Counted from the first letter of the stretch, positions 22,294-33,909 are shown. The stretch: DNA of 64,000 bases from Saposhnikovia divaricata (GCA_036435485.1 CM071595.1:107934580-107998579), one strand, 5' to 3'. The notes: generated from the letters alone by a model not told the origin. Numbers and translations: made by a program.

Positions 22294-23381
22294 TGTTGGT
22301 GTATACTGAAAATATTTATTTAAAGTATATACATTTATTTCTGGCCCAGTTTTATTGAGAATCATTTAAATGTTTACGTGCTGTCTAATATTATATATTG
22401 TGGACAATCTAGTATCAAATGGGATACAGAATATTAGATTGTTAAATACGGTTTATATAATATAATAAGGTTCACAGCACAGGTGGTATGGCTGTAGTAT
22501 TATTTAGAATAGTTTATATTGACTATTAAATAATACTAGTATACTTTGTGAATATTGAACATGATCAAATTTAGAATTGTTCCCTTATACTGATTAAGAA
22601 GGTGAACTAAGATTCTATGTTATTATTAATGCTTAGGTTCTTAATCCAGATATAGTAATTGACACGTGTATATTATTTACATGCTTTGATTTATATATGA
22701 AATAATTCTTTTGATTTATTTCATTATATTTTGGGTGATGGAATAATATATATGGTGGATATTATTTATTGAAGGAATCCATGTCCTGATAATATTCGGG
22801 TTAATGATGTCCCCTTGAAAGCTCAAAAAGATTTAATTATGTGAAACCCTGCAGGTGGATTTATTCCGGCATAATTAAATAAAGGTTGAGTGGATGATCA
22901 AGGATAAAAGATATTAATTAAATGAATTATCAGTAATTTATTTAATTAATGGACATGCGATATTTTAAACATGGGGAATTTAATAAGCAAATAATATTGG
23001 AACCAAATTAATTAATTAAATTACGGTATTGGGAAAGGTAGTGCAAATATTAATTCTTTAGTGGATTGAATTAATATTTAATTACATTGGGCTATGCCCA
23101 AGATGTAATTAGAAGGCCCAACCTAATTGTCCATGATCCCTATTGTAGCCCTGTATATATTCTTATTCTCTTCTTGCCAGGGTTGGTCGAAAAAAATTTG
23201 TAGCCACTCAGGAGCAAGAAGAGAGGTTAACTTGAGAAGACGAAGGCCACACTTCGCTCAAGGGAATTTTGAAATACAATAGAAGAGCGTGGAATCAACC
23301 GTTAACAAGGTGACTTTTCTATTCGTACTCGTTAATTTAATGTATCAAAAATCGCAGTGCCAAGATCTGATTGTCCCAACA
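22294..23381 (+). repeat. 3' LTR of copia element 2
   Basis: It begins TGTTGG and ends CCAACA; it pairs with 10764-11868. Athila LTR sequence resumes directly after it with the second copy of the 97-bp duplication. Confidence 0.9.
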
Positions 23382-23383
23382 AA

Positions 23384-23480
23384 TTAATGCATAAATTAGA
23401 GCCACTTGAGATTCGGAAGGTCATTGTGGGTACTTTATAGCCTTAGACTAGCAATTAGACCACGAGAATAGAGGTTAAGG
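23384..23480 (+). repeat. 97-bp duplication, right copy
   Basis: It repeats 10667-10763 of the Athila LTR. Without it the two LTR parts join to the length of the intact inverted LTR. Confidence 0.85.
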
Positions 23481-23738
23481 AAGAAGCTTTTTGAAGAACA
23501 TTAGAGGAAGTTAAAGGCCTAGTTTTCATTCACTTGGAATTTATTATTCGAAATTGTGTTATTTTAATTATTTAGTGATAATTTAGTAAACAATCCACTT
23601 GATTTTTATTTAGACTTGAATTAAAAGAAAAATAGTAATTGATAATTGACAGCTTATTAAAAAGTCCTCGTGGGAATGAACTTAACTACTACTTGTTGTG
23701 ATACGTACTCTTGCGTTAAGGTTGTAAAACCCATAACA
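23481..23738 (+). repeat. Athila left LTR, second part
   Basis: It continues the LTR interrupted at 10763 and ends CCATAACA just before the internal region. Confidence 0.8.
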
Positions 23739-23744
23739 AGTTTT

Positions 23745-23762
23745 TGGTGCCGCTGCCGGGGA
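23745..23762 (+). other. Primer-binding site of the Athila element
   Basis: TGGTGCCGCTGCCGGGGA after AGTTTT is a one-to-two-base variant of the Athila site TGGCGCCGTTGCCGGGGA. Confidence 0.85.
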
Positions 23763-23865
23763 CAGATTTAATTATTTTATTTGTTGTTATCATTGCGCTA
23801 TTTAGCAATTTGAGATCGAGTTGTTGATTGTTCTTTTGTTCAGTTTTGTAGGGGCTTGATTTTGT

Positions 23866-25220
23866 ATGCGTAGACGTGACTCATCTTCACTTCTTCCACT
23901 TAATTTGGAGATTGAGAAAACTTTGAAATAAATTCGAAAGCAAGTCAAGGAAGATAACAGCCAGATAAATACAATTGTTGATAATATGAATGATCCGCCT
24001 GTAAATCCTGCTGTGAGACACTTGCGGGTGAAGGAGTACATAATGCCTTCTTTCGATGGCATTCACTCTAGTATTGCAAGGCCTGTTATTGCTGTGAATA
24101 ATTTTCATGTTGACTCTACTACAATGCATGATATCAGGGACAACAAGTTTCATGGTCTTTTTGCTGAAGATCCTAATGCTCACTTGAGGAATTTTCTTGA
24201 GTTTGTTGATAATTTCAAGTAGTGGTATTGCTGAGGAGACTATAAGGTTGAGGCTGTTTAGCCGCTCATTGGAAGGAAGAGCACGAGAGTGGTTGGATTC
24301 TCTGCCCGATAATGCAATCACTACATGGAACCAACTTTTTGAGAATTTTTTAAACAGGTACTTTTCTCCAACAACGACTGAGCATTTCATCAAAGAAATT
24401 CAAAATTTTCAGCAATTTGATATGGAGTCTCTCTATGAAGCTTATGAGAGGTTCAAAGATCTTTTGAGAAAGTGTCCACATCATGGACTATTTGATCAGT
24501 AGAAGATTCGCGCATTCTATTATGGGTTGACTTTGCAATGTGCTACTCAAGTTGATGGTGCAGCTAGGGGTTCATTGATGAACCAATATCCCGGAGATGC
24601 TTTTGAGATTCTTGAGGATATTACTTCGAATAATTGCAGGGCCTATGAAAGAACAAGTTCCAAGAAAATAGTTGGTTTGCAAGAAGTTGATCATTTAACA
24701 TCTTTTTCAGCTCAAATGGTGTCTCAGTTTGAATCTTTGAATAAAAATCTTGAGTCTTTATCAGTGGATAGACATCAACCAGTTCATCATGCTCATCAAG
24801 TTCAGAATGTTCATGTGTTTTGTGATACGCGTGGGGAAGGACATCCAACTCAGCAATGTCTATTGATCTATCATGATGCATCACAGTCTAATACAAGTGA
24901 ACTATGTAGGGAATCCAAGTAACCAGCAAAATAAAGCTTATTCCAATACTTACAATCCTGGTTGGAGGAATCATCCCAACTTTTCATGGAACAACAATGC
25001 AAGCTCAAACATGGCATACAAGCCAAATGCACCACCGGGTTTTCAACAAAATTCAAGGCCACAAGAGATTGAAAGGAAGCCGACAATTGAAGATCTTCTT
25101 CTCCAATACATGCAAAAACCAAATACGTTGATTCAAATTCAAAATGCATCTATGAGAGCTTTAGAGATGCAAGTGGGTCAATTGGCTAGGGCTATGAATA
25201 ATCGTCTTCAAGGTTCCTAG
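23866..25220 (+). pseudogene. Athila gag (broken)
   Basis: The ATG at 23866 starts M-R-R-R-D. A stop lies near 23928, a frameshift near 24213, a stop at 24500 and a further shift near 24895. Diagnostic Athila segments are I-R-L-R-L-F followed by A-R-E-W-L-D-S-L-P, and Y-S-N-T-Y-N-P-G-W-R-N-H-P-N-F-S-W. The zinc knuckle has lost its second cysteine (C-D-T-R-G where C-x-x-C is expected). It would form the capsid; this copy cannot. Confidence 0.85.
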
Positions 25221-25559
25221 TGACACTGAGCCGAATCCAAAAAATGATCGAAAGGAGAACTGCAAAGCAGTAACTTTAAGAAGTGGTAAGGAGATTGAGG
25301 GGAACATAAAGAAAGCTGATGAAGAGGTTATAAAGGAATTTGATTCTGGTGAAGAGCCTCAAAAGTTGGTTCCTGAAGAATCCAGAAAAGATCGACAAGA
25401 ACCAGCTAAAGCACCAACACCAAAAAAAGCCTGTCTATCCACCTCCTCCATATCCTCAACGCTTGTAGAAACAAAAGCAAAAAAAGCAATTTCAAAAATT
25501 TATGGATGTCTTCAAGAAATTGTCAATTAATATTCCTTTTGCTAAAAAATTGGAGTAGA

Positions 25560-26190
25560 TGCCGAGTTATGTGAAGTTTATGAAGGACATTCTTTCAAGA
25601 AAGAGAAGGTTGGAAGAATTCGAAAGATTGGCATTGACTGAAAAATGTAGTGCTATTTTGTAGGAGAAGTTATCACCAAAGCTCAAGGATCCTGGGAGTT
25701 TCACTATTCCATGCACTATTGGTACACAAAATTTTGGGAGAGCTCTATGTGATTTGGGGGCCAACGTGAATTTAATGCCCTTGTCAATTTTTATGAAGCT
25801 TGGAGTCGGAGAGGTAAAGCCTACTTCGGTAAGGTTACAACTTGCAGATAGATCATATGCATATCCCAGAGGAATAGTGGAAGACGTTCTTGTGAAGGTT
25901 GATAAATTAATATTTCCTGCGGATTTTATTGTGCTTGAATGGAGGAAGATGATGAAATTCCTCTGCTATTTGGAAGACCATTCTTAGCCACGGGATGGAC
26001 CCTTATTGATGTGTAAAAAGGGGAGCTAACTATGCGAGTCCAAGATGATCAGGTAACCTTTAATGTGTTTGCTCCTATGAAGTTTTCAGATGATCAAGAA
26101 AGGTGTTTTTATGTGAGATCTCTTGCTGATGAAATTGATACGCACATGCTTGAGCATAACACTAGTGATCCCTTCGAGTTGTCTTTCTAA
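25560..26190 (+). pseudogene. Athila protease (broken)
   Basis: The protease core D-L-G-A-N-V-N-L-M-P lies at about 25755, where D-x-G-A is the active-site triad. Flanking segments are P-C-T-I-G and F-G-R-P-F-L-A-T-G. Frameshifts or stops occur near 25660, 25945 and 26015. Normally this would continue into RT. Confidence 0.75.
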
Positions 26191-26299
26191 AAAGTAACAG
26201 GTGATTTAAATCATAAAGGGGAGTTTAATTATGAATTGGATGCAATGCCTAGTATTCAAAATTTTTCGAAAACTTTTGAATCAGTAAAGATCTCTCGAA

Positions 26300-26640
26300 T
26301 GTAAAGCTCGGAAAACTCCCACCATATTTGAAGTATGTACTTCTGAATGATGAACTAGTGCTTTTTGAAGGGTGACATGATAATGTGTTATGAAGGTGGA
26401 TCGCTGATGATGAGGTAAAAGAGTGTTTTCTTCAATCAACTGAGTGGCAAAAACACCTTAGAGGTGTGAAGAAGAAAAAGAAAATTAATAAAATGATGGG
26501 TGGAAAAATCGATGTGAAGCTTGAAACAAATAATATGTTGGAAGTAAGCAAGCAGGATGTCAAACATTACGTGAATGGTCCTTGTGAAAAGGACAATTCA
26601 ATTGCTTTCTTGAAACCGCCATGAATTGAGTAAAAATATG
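26300..26640 (+). pseudogene. Athila protease-RT linker fused to integrase tail by a large deletion
   Basis: The linker typical before RT (L-P-P-Y-L-K-Y-V-L) is at about 26318. By 26550 the sequence is the integrase C-terminus type (V-K-H-Y-V-N-G). The conserved untranslated motif GCGCTTGTCGGGAGGTAACC (26656-26687 region) follows. RT, RNase H and the integrase core are missing, so the deletion joins two distant parts of pol. Exact breakpoints need a full-length relative. Confidence 0.55.
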
Positions 26641-26769
26641 TTCGGCGAAATGACGTTAACAACAGCGCTTGTCGGGAGGTAACCCATGATTTTTCTATGT
26701 TTAGTAATTTTTTATTTCATTTTTCTGTATTTTTTTAGGTTAGATATTTTTATTATTTTTACTCCCACA

Positions 26770-27068
26770 CCTTTTGGGTACTTTATAGCCTTAGACTAGC
26801 AATTAGACCACGAGAATAGAGGTTAAGGAAAAAGCTTGTTGAAGAACATTAGAGGAAGTTAAAGGCCTAGTTTTCATTCTCTTGGAATTTATTATTCGAT
26901 ATTGTGTTACTTTAATTATTTAGTGATAATTTAGTAAACACTCCACTTGATTTTCATTTAGACTTGAATTAAAAGAAAAATAGTAATTGATAATTGACAG
27001 CTTATTAACAGTTCTCGTGGGAACGAACTTAATTACTACTTGTTGCGATACGTACTCTTGCGTTAAGG
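26770..27068 (+). repeat. Athila LTR fragment, plus orientation; left arm of a palindrome
   Basis: The last ~300 bases of the LTR (from GGGTACTTTATAG to GCGTTAAGG) in plus orientation. It is nearly perfectly complementary to 27093-27378, with a 24-base spacer. Confidence 0.85.
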
Positions 27069-27075
27069 TAAAACT

Positions 27076-28363
27076 TGTTATGGATTGTACAACCTTAACA
27101 CAAGAGTACGTATCGCAATAAGTAGTAATTAAGTTCGTTCTCACGAGGACTGTTAATAAGCTATCAATTACTATTTTTCTTTTAATTAAAGTATAAATAA
27201 AAATCAAGTGGAGTGTTTACTAAATTATCACTAAATAATTAAAATAACACAATATCGAATAATAAATTCCAAGAGAATGAAAACTAGGCCTTTAACTTCC
27301 TCTAATGTTCATCAACAAGTTTCTTCCTTAACCTCTATTCTCGTGGTCTAATTGCTAGTCTAAGGCTATAAAGTACCCACAAGGACCTTCCGAATCTCAA
27401 GTGACTCTAATTCATGCATTAACTCCCATATTCCTATGTAGAATTTTAATACATAAACATCATTAAGTTTCGCCTTAATTGGACTACCTAGGGTGTATAG
27501 GTATATTCCTATCCTAACCACAAATTAATATAAATATTAATCCTAGGTTATACTGATTGGGTCTTAACTTAGGTTTTCTCTTCCAAGTCCACCTAAATTA
27601 CTGATTCAATCTCAAGGATGATCAATCTTTGAGAAGCATTAAACACAAATCAATATAAACAATTAATACGACCATAAAAACAGAAAATAGAATACAACTT
27701 ATATAATAACAAAAGAATCCATTAAAGCCCTAGAGAGAAAATTAGTTCATCATCTCAAAAGAAACCAATACACAAGAGTTATAAACATTGACGAAGAATA
27801 AGGAAAAAAGATAAATCTGTATTCGCGGCAATCTCTTCTACCCAATCTTTTTCCCTCTTGAGCATAGCCTCTCTTCTCTCCTCTACTAAGAACGTTCGTA
27901 ATACCTAATAATAATATCTGATGTATCTATATATCTCTAATAAAAGTATTTTAATGCTATTAGAAAAAAATGCAAATCTATTTCCTAAATTGATTCTGTT
28001 TTGCAAGGAAAATTCATAGCTGACTTTTCTTCAGTACTTCTGGCCCATTCCAATTGTAATTTGATACTTGGACCACTTTAGAATTAAAGAGAATTATGTT
28101 ATCTTCGTGTGGGCTGTTAAATCGTCCAAAACGGACTTGTAGAACTCAAGATATGGCCCAAATAATGAAGATCGCGCGTGCAGCCCAACAAATCCGAATT
28201 TCCTCTAATAAATCTCCAAATTCAGCTCTTTATTCTCCAATCCATCAAAGTTTAAGATTTATTGCTTCCAACAATAAAACATTAAAATTTATTTAATATT
28301 TAATAAAAATCCTATTAAATGTAAAATAAAATTAATATGAGAAATAAAATCATGTAAAATACA
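27076..28363 (-). repeat. Athila LTR, inverted copy; contains the right arm of the palindrome
   Basis: A nearly full LTR in minus orientation. Its 3' end (minus) at 27076 is followed by AGTTTTA, the first bases of the internal region beyond a 5' LTR, so it derives from an LTR/primer-site junction. Its other end is at 28350 (CA before TGTAAAATACA) or at 28363. Confidence 0.8.
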
Positions 28364-28898
28364 TCTATATAAATTATAACGCCTGAATCCTTTTTTCCAC
28401 TTATTTTACTGAGATGTCCATGCTGCTTTCTTAAAATTACAAATTATGCCACCCAAATGTTACGTATTATACCCTTTTTCAGCTATTTATACGTACTTTT
28501 ATACTTATATTTATACGTATCTCTATATAATTGAGGTGTAGCCTTAGTGTAGCTTCCTAGGTTTCCTAAGTTCAGCTCTCCTTTCCCCCTCCCACGTCTG
28601 ATTTGATATTCATGTACTATTTTCGGCGCCCGTGCAACTAAAGTAAGGTTATAATTCAAACAACTCCTTTTTATGTTATTTTCTTTTGGATTTGAAATTG
28701 AAATGTCTGGTTGTCTCAAACATTGAAATTGGATGGTATTTCTTCCTTCCTTGAGAAGCTTCAAAGTGTGCAATGAATTATAGTCTGGATTGAGGTTACA
28801 TGGTAAAGTGTGTATACAGGAGAGTCCTCGAGTTGTGCTATGTAATATTTGGTTGTTCTATATTTTCAGTTGTAGTTTGAATAAATTTTAAGTGTATT
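28364..28898 (+). promoter_or_regulatory. Helitron 5' region and likely promoter
   Basis: This is 535 bases between the TC terminus and the first good ATG at 28899. It includes TATA-like stretches (TATTTATACG near 28485 and CTCTATATAATTG near 28518) but no ORF in frame with the gene. Confidence 0.4.
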
Positions 28899-30440
28899 AT
28901 GTCTTTCAACCATGGTGAGATGTACAGTTCTGCAAACCCCCAATCTACGCTATGTCGTAAGGATCGTGTGCCTCTAAGTGAGCACCCTATGTTTTCCAAG
29001 AATGATGAGAACAATGGTTAGTTCATTACTCTTCTTTTATATTTTATTGTCAGTATGCTTTTAATTTTTGATACCGCTTGTGTAGTGAATCAATTGTTCA
29101 AGGTAAGTACTCAAAGGAGCAACGTGAGTTCTCCTGTTGTTGGTAATTTCTCAAGTGTTTCTGAGAGATATAATGTTAGAAAGAGTGGTAGAGGAAAGGA
29201 AAATTCAATTGTGTGGATACCCTTAAGTGAGCACCCAATGTTTTCCAAGACTGATGAGAACAATGGTTAGTTAATTACTTTCTATTTTTATTATTAACAA
29301 TATGCTATTAATTTTTTTTACCGTTTGTGTAGTCAATCAATCGTTCAAGGTAAGTACTCAAAGGAGCAACGTCAGTAATGCTCATCTTGGTGAGCAATTG
29401 AATGCTAGATGAAAGGAAAATTCAACTGTGCGCATACCCTTAAGTGAGCAGCCATTTGTTCGTAGCAAATGTGACAATGTAAAATCTACATTTGATGAGG
29501 TATTAATATGTGCCAATATTTATTTCTGAAGATTATTTTAAAAGCAATTGATGAGGTATTGTAAAAGCTAGAATGGAAAATTATGAAAGTTATCTTGTTC
29601 AGGTAGTTGTTGGGTCTAAGCATAGTCAATTGAGTAATTGCAGACAACGTTTGGGTACACACTTATCCTTTTTTCATGTCAGAGAATTTCGGAATGATTT
29701 GTATAATTGTAAATTTTTTTGATATTCATTATTACATTACAGTTGGAGATTGTGATGAAATAAGAAAATTTGGCTTCTACAAATCAAGAAATACTTCTGA
29801 AGATTACAGTCCTGGTGCTATAAATAGAGTGAAGAATCCTGTTCTTCCTAATAAGCTTCCTGGTTCGCACTTTTGTTTTTCTTCGATTGTTTTTCTTTGT
29901 ACTTTTTTTCGTTTAGTAGAATTACGGAGTATTTTATGAAATTTTATTACAGATATTGATGTTCCTCCACCAACAGTTGCACGTAAGTCATTGAAAAGGA
30001 AGTCTAATGAAGAATTACAATATTTGAATCGATCTTTATTTTCAGACGATACGTCGTTTAGGGAGTCTGAAGATGATACTGACTATTCCCAAATAGGTTT
30101 GTAAAGTACATTATGCCTGTAATATTTCTTCTAATGATTATTAGTTGTGTTATATGGTTGATTTATCTGCAGAACATTCATGTATTGTTGGGTTTGATGA
30201 TGATGTTCTGAGTGATGATGATAATGAGTCTCCAATTGATGATGATATCGATTCTCCAATTGACGATGAAGATGTTCTATTTGATGATAGAAATGAGAGC
30301 AAAAAAATACCAGGTTTCTAAATAAATACCTTTTTGTTTAGTATTATGTTTTGAATATCTTTCAAAATTTTGCACGTAATTGTATAATAAATTTGTAAAC
30401 TATGTTTTTGCTTTGCAGGGTATGTAAGTTTAGGAGCTCC
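28899..30440 (+). pseudogene. RepHel N-terminal exons, with a duplicated exon
   Basis: Exon 1 runs 28899-29016, exon 2 29086-29266 and exon 3 29333-29499 (GT-AG boundaries, phases agree). Exons 2 and 3 repeat the end of exon 1 (P-L-S-E-H-P-M-F-S-K) and its intron at intervals of about 250 bases. Exon 3 carries an in-frame TGA in the context A-R-*-K-E-N. Further exon-like segments lie at about 29745-29862, 29956-30100 and 30173-30315, the last very rich in Asp (D-D-D-x-x-S-P-I-D repeats). No known domain is seen in this part; plant Helitron proteins often have such a variable N-terminus. Confidence 0.5.
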
Positions 30441-31274
30441 ATCTGTGAAATGTGAGTTCTGTCAAGCATATATTTGGAAAGAAGAGAGGACAAACAAAAA
30501 TAACAAACGTGGGAAGCCTCTATTCTCATTATGTTGTCGTAAGGGTCAAATAAAGCTACCAAAGGCACCTTCGACTCCTTCTTATCTTTGGCAGTTATAC
30601 AATGATCCGAAAAAAGGTCCATTATTTCGTAGATGTACACGTATGTACAACAGTATGTTTCCCTTTACTTCAACGGGAGGTAATATTGATCACTCTGTTA
30701 ACAATGGCGGTGGACCATATGTTTATCGTTTGAATGGTCAAAATCATCATGTGTTTGGGTCTTTGATTCCTAATGATGGAGAAACTCCTAAATTTTGTCA
30801 GCTGTATATATATAATACAGAGAATGAAGTACAGAATAGAATGCAGTGGATGGATATTGACGATGGTGATAAGATGAATTCTGAAATAGTTGACGGTTTA
30901 ATCAAGATGTTGGATGACACGAATGAGTTAGTCAAAGAATTTAGAGTTGCACGTGATCGTTTTAAAGATTCTCCATATGTTGATTTGAAGATAATTTTGA
31001 AGGTTTGTCGTTCGAAAAGTGGTAGGGAAAATAATATTGGTCCATTTAATGAAGTTGCTGCTATTATGGTTGGCGGCGTGGAGGACCCTTGTGTTTCTCG
31101 TGATATTATTCTGCAGCAAAAAATAGGTGGTCTAAAACGCATTACAAACATTCATCCAAAACTAATGGCTCTCCAATATCCTCTACTATTTCCCAATGGT
31201 GAAGATGGTTTTCATAACGAGATCAAATATGTTGAGAGAGCAGAATCTAAAGGGAAGAAACGGCAAAAATGTAC
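30420..31274 (+). CDS. RepHel N-terminal zinc-finger region, cut by Tat insertion
   Basis: After an acceptor near 30420 the frame is open to the insertion point at 31274. It contains C-E-F-C-Q-A then C-C-R-K-G-Q-I, the cysteine cluster at the start of the conserved part of Helitron proteins. The Helitron segment H-x-F-G-S-L-I-P and N-I-H-P-K-L-M-A-L-Q-Y-P-L-L-F-P-x-G follows. The last codons before the break (K-C-T) continue at 42832 as M-M-E-F-Y-S-Y, as in uninterrupted Helitron proteins. Confidence 0.8.
31270..31274. repeat. Target-site duplication TGTAC, left
   Basis: It is identical to 42827-42831 and flanks the Tat element exactly. Confidence 0.95.
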
Positions 31275-31817
31275 TGTTGTGGAATAAGAAGTAGGGTTAT
31301 CGAATGGCGGCTAGGGTTCGTGAGCTTCTTGCTTTAATGGTTGCGCTTGTGTTATCGTGACCTAATTCGGGTCCTCACAAGATGCCTACGTATCTCTGTA
31401 TTAGAGAATCAAGCCAAAAACGTAGTTCTAGGATGAGGGGTCTGGCCCTTTATATAGGCTGTGGAAGCCTTAGAATTATAGTAGGTTTTGGAGACTTGGT
31501 GGATAAGTCACCGTAATTGAGGAAGGTTCTGACTCCTTCCTTTTAGGAATTAGTTTCCATGTCGAATTTGGTGCCTTGGAGGCTACACAATATCCTGGGG
31601 ATATTCTATGACGTTTTTGGTTTCTAGAACATTCCTGGTTTGTGGATTAGACCCATGTTAGAGATAGGCTTTTACCGGGCGTCCCCAGTTTGGGCCGTTC
31701 TTTTGGGCCCGACCATTAATTACGAATTTAGTGCCCAACTAGGGTTTCGGGCCATATTTACGGGCCAATAAATGTAACATTAATTATGTCTTTAAGGGTT
31801 ATTTTTTACCCATATCA
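31275..31817 (-). repeat. 3' LTR of the Tat element
   Basis: On the plus strand it begins TGTTGTGGAATAAG and ends CCCATATCA. It pairs with 42284-42826. Confidence 0.95.
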
Positions 31818-31833
31818 TTTGCCCCCCAACTTC
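31818..31833 (-). other. Polypurine tract of the Tat element
   Basis: On the minus strand GAAGTTGGGGGGCAAA lies directly before the LTR start TGATATGG. Confidence 0.85.
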
Positions 31834-33900
31834 TAGGAAAAGTTGATTTCGTAGAAGTTTAAGGTCATATCAGCCCTGCAAGGGTATCGTCTTATAGTAA
31901 AGTGTGGAGCGACCTACACATTTACCACGACTAAAATCCTTTCCCAAGTTAATACTTAAGAAAGTTAAACGTTCCTTGGCCTCTCGAATCTTTCTCTCAA
32001 GATTTCCGAGCCTTTCGGGAATAGGATTAGTGCCGTTTTGAGCTCATGGACACTAATCCGAGTGCAATTCGTGCATAGGATCCTTTATCATCAATTCATT
32101 AATGATTCATTCCCCTCAACGTATCTAAGTTGGGGTTAATGCCGGGTGGTCGCTGCTCATAAGCCTTGATAAGGGCTAATTTTTTAGCAGAAGACGCTAT
32201 TTTGGCCCTTATCGGGGCTAAACAACCCTAAACGGGGTTATAAAGGTCTTGATTTAGGCCAACAAGTTCATACTTGATGTAGTTACTATTAAGATATCCA
32301 CCTTTAACCTTTGGTTAGGTTAATTCTTGAGTGGAAGTCCTTAAACGTTGATAATTGAGGCTAATCACCCCCTAATTGCGATTAGCGAAGTCCTAACCCC
32401 AAATTTTGGAGTCAAGTTAGTCAAGTAGAGCTTCTTATATCCTCCTGGTTGCAAAAAGAATCACGTGAAAATTCTCATTTTTGAGTTGTCTAGGGAAGAA
32501 ATACTATCCCCTAGAAGGTGTTTCAGGGTCTTTCAATATCCTTGGTTTTCTGAACACCCCTGGCATCTCCAAACCCAAACTTTGAAGTTGAGCTTATATG
32601 ATGGGGATTCTTATAATCTCCTGGTATGAAGAAGAATCACATGAAAACATGCATTTTTGAACGTTCTGGAGGCGAAATACCCCATTTTCGGCTGATTTTC
32701 AAACCAGGTCTCGCACATGATCATAACACCTTTCCAATTTCATGGAAACACTTGGCCACCTGCATAGGCTTGTAGAGGACCTCACAAGGTTCTTGAATCT
32801 CAAATTTGAGCTCAAACGGAGCGTTTTTGAGCGTTCTGGAGGGTCATGAAAACACCCTAAAAAACAGGTCCTCCGGAAGCCCTCCAAACACCCTACCAAG
32901 GTGGCCTGGTCGGCTCACCCTGGTCGGCCATTCGGCCTAGGGTGCCTGGTCGGCTAGGGCTGGTCGGCTGGGTCCCCCAAATTTTTTTTTTTTTTTTTGA
33001 ATTTTGGCCATTTTTTGGCTAGTTGACTTTGACCTTTGACTTTTGACTTTGACTTTGACCAAAATCAAAACTTGTCTTAAACTCCCTTCCTTGTTCCTAG
33101 AAAGGATTTAGTGATACCTTGGTTGGTTTGATGACCCTTGGCCTCAAACAACCTACTTCTTGGTTTTCAGGACCTTCCGGGTCGAAACCTTTCTTGAACT
33201 CTTGATATCAAATAACCTTTGGTTAAACTATTTCCCTTGGCTTCCAGGCATTCTCATGTACCTATTATAGAGTGTTTTAAACAACCTTAACCTTGCCCCC
33301 CTTGTGTTGAGGGTCTTTACTTCTTTATTTGAAGATGCGGGGACTTCCCTTGTTTTCAACACCTGACTTCGAATCTAGGATATCGTAGTTAGTTTCTCAT
33401 CCTAGGTTTTAAGCTTAAGGTCTTCACATCTCCTTCCTTGTTTGTAGGATCTTGTCCTATCTTAAGCTAATCATCCTTAGGCTAGTCTCAGGCCTTAGGC
33501 TTAAGCAATCAGCTTGATTCAGGACAATCAACCTCGTTGGCCATCTAGGCTTATATTTTGTGCTGGGATTCAAAACCCACACTCCATATTCTAGAGTAGG
33601 TCTTCTCATATCCTTAAAGATGCTAGCCTTTTAGCTAATCATCCTGCTTAGTGGCTTTAATCGTGGTTTTTAGCTTAATCCCCTGTTTAGGTTTGATAAG
33701 CATATATTAATCAACCTGGGAGGTTGTTAATTATAGTGTTGCTCTTGCCTGTATTTCCATTCTTTTCTTTCACATATTTTTACGAATTAGATCGTTTATT
33801 TGACCCAATTCCGAGTTCACAGAGCCCTTTTCCTGCTATCTTCGGCTATTTAACCTGTAAACGCGGGTCGTTGGAAAGACGACCTGCTATTGAGGGTCAT
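31834..33900 (-). other. Non-coding 3' region of the Tat element
   Basis: There is no convincing ORF on either strand. It contains a run of T (about 32979-32997), a repeated segment (CCTGGT to GAATCAC near 32445 and again near 32620), GGTCGGC repeats near 32905-32970 and six TTGAC cores at 33023-33059. Long 3' non-coding regions with repeats are usual in Tat elements. Confidence 0.6.
33023..33059. promoter_or_regulatory. Six TTGAC (W-box core) copies in 37 bp
   Basis: TTGAC occurs at 33023, 33029, 33036, 33043, 33049 and 33055, always followed by T or C, matching the WRKY-factor site TTGAC[CT]. It may be only a simple repeat. It lies about 850 bases upstream of the TATA box of the antisense ORF. 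Confidence 0.35.
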
Positions 33901-33909
33901 CATTTTTCT

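Larger units (their letters stand above)
10764..23381 (+). mobile_element. Ty1/copia retrotransposon 2, near complete, with a nested solo LTR
   Basis: It has a 5' LTR (10764-11868), primer-binding site, long untranslated leader, gag-protease-integrase ORF, RT-RNase H ORF, polypurine tract and 3' LTR (22294-23381). The LTRs are nearly identical apart from an 18-base difference, so the element is fairly young. A 4770-bp solo LTR is inserted in its leader (13403-18172). Pol carries one in-frame stop and one frameshift, so it is no longer autonomous. The order of domains is that of copia; the gag type suggests the Tork/TAR group, without certainty. Confidence 0.9.
9745..28363 (+). mobile_element. 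Athila-type Ty3/gypsy deletion derivative with inverted LTRs
   Basis: The left LTR is in plus orientation (9745-10763, continued at 23481-23738 after copia element 2). It is followed by a primer-binding site, gag, protease and an integrase tail, then a 3' LTR fragment in plus orientation (26770-27068). A nearly full LTR follows in minus orientation (27076 to about 28350-28363). Gag and protease sequence identifies Athila; RT and RNase H are absent. The end of the left LTR lies near 9742-9745 but could not be set exactly, and no target-site duplication was found. Confidence 0.75.
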
